Assembly: GCA_021821465.1 (NCBI GenBank)
Contig: JAKACM010000029.1
Coordinates: 1 to 46,555, forward strand
DNA from: Bacillota bacterium
GTDB taxonomy: Bacteria; Bacillota; Sulfobacillia; Sulfobacillales; Sulfobacillaceae
Direction: 5' to 3'
Length of the DNA: 46,555 nucleotides
How positions within the stretch are numbered: the stretch's first letter is position 1; each line of letters starts with the position of its first letter. Shown here one piece after another: positions 43,696-46,555 of the stretch. A program made the translations under genes and the position numbers. The notes under the pieces were generated by a model that worked only from the letters and a program-made list of their open reading frames with translations, was not told the DNA's origin and did no database searches.

Positions 43696-44086
43696 GAGTC
43701 GCTTTAAAGAGGACTTGGCTCCGTAAGTCTGTTACCCGGCGCAATCTTCAAAGGTAGTGAGGGATGAAAACCCATCGGGGTTTGACAGGTGACGATGACC
43801 GGGAGTTGGAATCTTTCTCGTGTCTTGGCTATGGTTCGTAAGGGATTTTGTAAATCGGCAGCGTTGGCACCATGTCATGATCAAGTTATTCTCCTCTGCT
43901 ATTTGGCGTAAGAGATCCATGCAAGCTGCGCAGGTTCTGTCTGAAAGGCATTTGGCCGAAGGGGTAGGTCCCTCGGATTTTTCCGGATTCAAAACTCAAA
44001 AATGGCAGGAATATTTAACTTTGTACCGACACCTTGTCAGTGCAATATCAGGACTCTTTAGCTCACTCGGGTTATATGGCCTGTGC

Positions 44087-45184
44087 TTATTGATGTCTTG
44101 GGTGTTGACGATAGCGTTCCATCGCAATCTGGATCAGTCGATCGAGGAGTGTGACATAAGGCACACCTGTCGCTTCCCAAAGTAGTGGGTACATGCTGTA
44201 AGCAGTAAATCCCGGCAAGGTGTTAATCTCGTTCAAAAAGACCCTTTCAGAGAGACGGTCCCAAAAAAAATCGACGCGTGCCAATCCGGCGCAGTCTAAC
44301 GCATGAAAGGACTTCACCGCCAACTCTCGCATCTGCTGGGCGACGTGGACGGGAATATTTGCCGGGATGATAAATTCTGTCGTACCGTCTTGGTATTTGG
44401 CTTGATAATCATAAAACTCGTGCCCGCGTACCCTTAGCTCACCCACGACGGATGCTTGGGCTTCCTCCCATCCGAGAATGCCCACCTCAAATTCCCGTGC
44501 GTCGACACATTCTTCTACGATTACCCGGTGATCAAAACGTTGGGCCTGATCGATAGCGATTTCCAAAGCCGCACGGTTGGCAGCTTTCGAGATACCGACA
44601 CTGGATCCCAAATTGGCAGGTTTGACAAACATGGGATAAGGGAGATTCTGCTCAAGAGTATCGAGGGTTTGTCTTGCTTCATGGCCCCACGAATATCGGG
44701 TGATTCCTTGATAGCCGACTTGGGGAATTCCCGCGGCTCCCAGCATGATTTTCATCGCAATTTTGTCCATTCCCAGAGCTGATCCCAACACTCCCGACCC
44801 GACATAGGGCAAGCCGGCCAGTTCCAAAAGACCTTGCACGGTCCCGTCCTCACCCATTGGTCCATGCAGAATCGGGATCACCACATCGACTAATCCCGTT
44901 AAGGATTCAGGGCGGAACGCCATGGGCAAATGTTCCGATTCCGGGTGAGGTAGAGAAGAAAGACGCAAGGAATCTTGTGCCGGCAGGCTGGGGGCACGTC
45001 CCATCTCGCTTGTCATGAGTTTTAAGGCGGCTTCGCCGGCTATCCAGTGACCATTGTGGTCAATGGCGATCGGGACGATTTCGTAGGAGCCCCCAATGGC
45101 CTCCATCACGGCGTAGGCCGACATCATCGAGACGGCATGTTCCGCCGATTGCCCGCCAAACAAAACTCCAACCCTCAATGGCAT
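44087..45184 (-). CDS. ddl: D-alanine-D-alanine ligase
   Basis: 365 residues, full length. VLFGGQSAEHAVSMMSA at the start (the Glu binds the first D-Ala), HGPMGEDGTVQGLLELAGLP, the ATP-grasp segment FVKPANLGSSVGISKA, and EINTLPGFTAYSMYP at the end with the metal and second substrate sites. It makes D-Ala-D-Ala for peptidoglycan in the cytoplasm. ATG 45184 is chosen because AGGAGGAG lies 7 bases before it; a longer frame from 45292 would include the ribosome site. It stands alone on the minus strand. I cannot tell the D-Ala from the D-Lac type with certainty. Confidence 0.93.
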   Translation of the reverse strand: MPLRVGVLFGGQSAEHAVSMMSAYAVMEAIGGSYEIVPIAIDHNGHWIAGEAALKLMTSEMGRAPSLPAQDSLRLSSLPHPESEHLPMAFRPESLTGLVDVVIPILHGPMGEDGTVQGLLELAGLPYVGSGVLGSALGMDKIAMKIMLGAAGIPQVGYQGITRYSWGHEARQTLDTLEQNLPYPMFVKPANLGSSVGISKAANRAALEIAIDQAQRFDHRVIVEECVDAREFEVGILGWEEAQASVVGELRVRGHEFYDYQAKYQDGTTEFIIPANIPVHVAQQMRELAVKSFHALDCAGLARVDFFWDRLSERVFLNEINTLPGFTAYSMYPLLWEATGVPYVTLLDRLIQIAMERYRQHPRHQ

Positions 45185-45537
45185 GAAAAAATCTCCTCCT
45201 ACAGAACTTGTTTGCCAACAAGTATAGCGTTCTTTTCTTTCAGGATGGCCAAACCAACAGAAATCTTTGACTTTAGGCGAAATGTTTATCACCTTGAAAT
45301 ACGCATCTCAGGTTGGGCACGTGCTCTCATTGCCGAGGGCGCCGGTCTTTCCCACAAGATCCACAAAGATGGGTTCTGTTCCGAAAATTATTAGGCGGGA
45401 TGTCGAGTCGAGACAACACGAACCGAAGGGCTCGTTGATGCCAAAACCTGCCACGCATTCCGGCGTATTCGGAAGCTGTGGGGATCCCGGGCCTACCAGA
45501 TCCCTGGGGTTACGGTGAGACTTGCCGCCAAAACGCC
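45185..45537. other. Non-coding stretch between ddl and the IS110 remnant
   Basis: Upstream region of ddl and the right side of an old insertion sequence. No terminal repeats are recognisable, as expected for IS110 elements. A minus-strand frame crossing it (45308-45772) is antisense-frame noise over the transposase. Confidence 0.35.
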
Positions 45538-46428
45538 TTAGCCGAGGCGAGAGACCAGCGTCACCTGGTAACCGAGTCCTTCCAAATTCCGCAGGGCCTT
45601 GCGTTTCGTGGCTTCCTGGTCCCGTTAGATAAAGTAATCTCCGCCTAAATCGGCATAGGGCTCTCCGCGATCCAGAACAATCCCGATGCGTTGGCAAATC
45701 GAATGGGCCACAGCCAGGGCGGCCCGTTTCGGACCGAGCCGCGGCACCAGGCGTCGATATTGGGCTCCCCAATAGGTGTTTTTGCTATGACTGGCGGCCC
45801 GGGCCGCTTCAATCAAGGCCGTGCGCAAGGCCTTATTGCCGGGAGTGGTCTTCCCCGAGAGACGTTTGCCGCCACGGGCTTTATTGCCCGGGGCCACACC
45901 GGTCCACTGGGCCAAAGCTTCCGGACTGGGAAACGGGGTGATAGTGGGCCCGACTTCGGCTAACACGACATCGGCGACCCGGTCTTTCACCCCGGTAATG
46001 CTTTCCACCAGCTGTCGGGCGTCCTCAAAAGGGCGGGTGCGCTCGGCAATTTCTCGGTCTGCCTCGGCAATGTGGGCCTCTAACTCGACCCAGTGCTGCA
46101 GCTGCGTTCGCAACATCCACCGTTGATGGCCTCCCATGAGCCCTGTGAGGGCTCGGGCTAACAGATCGACCGAAGCCCGAATACGGGGATCGGCCAGGGC
46201 GGCCAGACGTGCCACATCCTCCTCGCCTTGTGCCAAGGCTTGGAGCATAGCTCGGCCGGAGATGCCTAACACATCAGAAATGACACTCCCGAGTTTGATA
46301 TGGCCTCCTTCGAGCACTTTTTGGATCCGATTGACCTCGCGCGCCCGTTCCTCCATCAAACTGCGGCGATACCGCACCGCTTCCCGCAACTCCCGTTGCG
46401 GGCGATCGGGAATAAAACTGGGGACCAC
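45538..46428 (-). pseudogene. IS110-family transposase, N-terminally truncated and interrupted near the end
   Basis: Central and C-terminal parts of an IS110/IS116 transposase: PQRELREAVRYRRSLMEERAR, VLGISGRAMLQALAQGE, SITGVKDRVADVVLAEVG, WTGVAPGNKARGGKRLSG (Transposase_20) and AVAHSICQRIGIVL. The N-terminal DEDD catalytic domain of about 120 residues is missing. After LGGDYFI a TAA (45625-45627) interrupts the frame, which then continues RDQEATKRKALRNLEGLG, the usual ending, to TAA at 45538-45540. The left end of the gene has been replaced by an ISAzo13-like transposase tail. Inactive. Confidence 0.85.
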
Positions 46429-46435
46429 TAAGGAC

Positions 46436-46555
46436 TCACGACGAAATAACTTCGTTATTTAGGGACTGAGGTTTAATGATGTAATTCCACTCACCATGGA
46501 ATGATTCCGGTACTAAGTCCAAATGCGCCAAGGTCTCATCGTCGACCGGGATGCC
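46436..46555 (-). CDS. C-terminal end of an ISAzo13-like transposase, cut by the window edge
   Basis: The minus strand runs in from the right edge as GIPVDDETLAHLDLVPESFH, then GEWNYIIKPQSLN, and stops with TGA at 46436-46438. The HGEWNY-x-I-x-P motif near the C terminus is typical of ISAzo13 / Rhodopirellula-type transposases. It ends 8 bases before the IS110 remnant, so this element probably inserted into and truncated the IS110. Only 39 residues are visible; identification rests on this motif. Confidence 0.6.
   Translation of the reverse strand, partial: GIPVDDETLAHLDLVPESFHGEWNYIIKPQSLNNEVISS

Noticed and set aside
43732..44185. Two overlapping frames on opposite strands before ddl
   Set aside because: Neither has a good ribosome site or family features; the CxxC-like cysteines in the minus-strand frame are too irregular to call a zinc protein.

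Overview
The window looks like chromosomal DNA of a moderately thermophilic, acidophilic Firmicute of the Sulfobacillus type. This is inferred from gene content and style: strong AGGAGG ribosome sites, very tight gene overlaps, intermediate GC, a DUF1648/GntR pair, a second Hsp70/GrpE/J operon and many acyl-CoA genes. No marker gene such as rRNA is present, so the assignment is tentative.

Left part (1-14.5 kb): the tail of an unidentified gene and its terminator. A YtrA-type GntR regulator with its own palindromic operator and a DUF1648 membrane protein follow. Then come a polytopic GT-C-like glycosyltransferase and an accessory chaperone operon (grpE, hsp70, J/TPR protein) whose J domain lacks HPD. 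An intact ISKra4-type element (8010-9796) with 22-bp inverted repeats and an 8-bp target duplication lies next. After it are a DUF4396 membrane protein, two decaying genes, a small membrane protein and an unknown protein built from two repeats.

Decay zone (14.5-18.2 kb): a VbhA/Fic toxin-antitoxin remnant with an in-frame amber codon, an O-methyltransferase fragment, a serine resolvase joined to a broken MFS gene, and one intact-looking HEPN-type two-gene module with its own promoter.

Catabolic island (about 20.3-35.0 kb): a minus-strand operon of ten tightly coupled genes. In transcription order these are a methylglutaconyl-CoA-hydratase-like crotonase, a split AtuA pair, an acyl-CoA synthetase, two acyl-CoA dehydrogenases, two more acyl-CoA synthetases, a MaoC-like protein and a carboxyltransferase beta subunit. 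It ends in a strong terminator. A divergent PucR-type activator sits upstream. The content resembles the Atu/Liu route for acyclic terpenes or methyl-branched acids, but no biotin carboxylase or HMG-CoA lyase is in the window.

The island is bracketed by two direct copies (about 95% identical by eye) of the convergent 3' ends of a carbamoyltransferase gene and a glycerophosphodiesterase gene. In the left copy the carbamoyltransferase is intact and the phosphodiesterase broken; in the right copy the reverse. Recombination between the copies would remove the island and restore one complete locus.

Phosphate locus (35.3-43.3 kb): glycerophosphodiesterase, ugpB, ugpE and ugpA, a secreted phosphoesterase/phospholipase C, and a PHS-type phosphate transporter. 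Three of the promoter regions carry TTAACA-like hexamers repeated every 11 bp, the layout of PhoP boxes, so this is probably a Pho regulon cluster. The right end holds D-alanine-D-alanine ligase, a decayed IS110 transposase and the end of an ISAzo13-like transposase.
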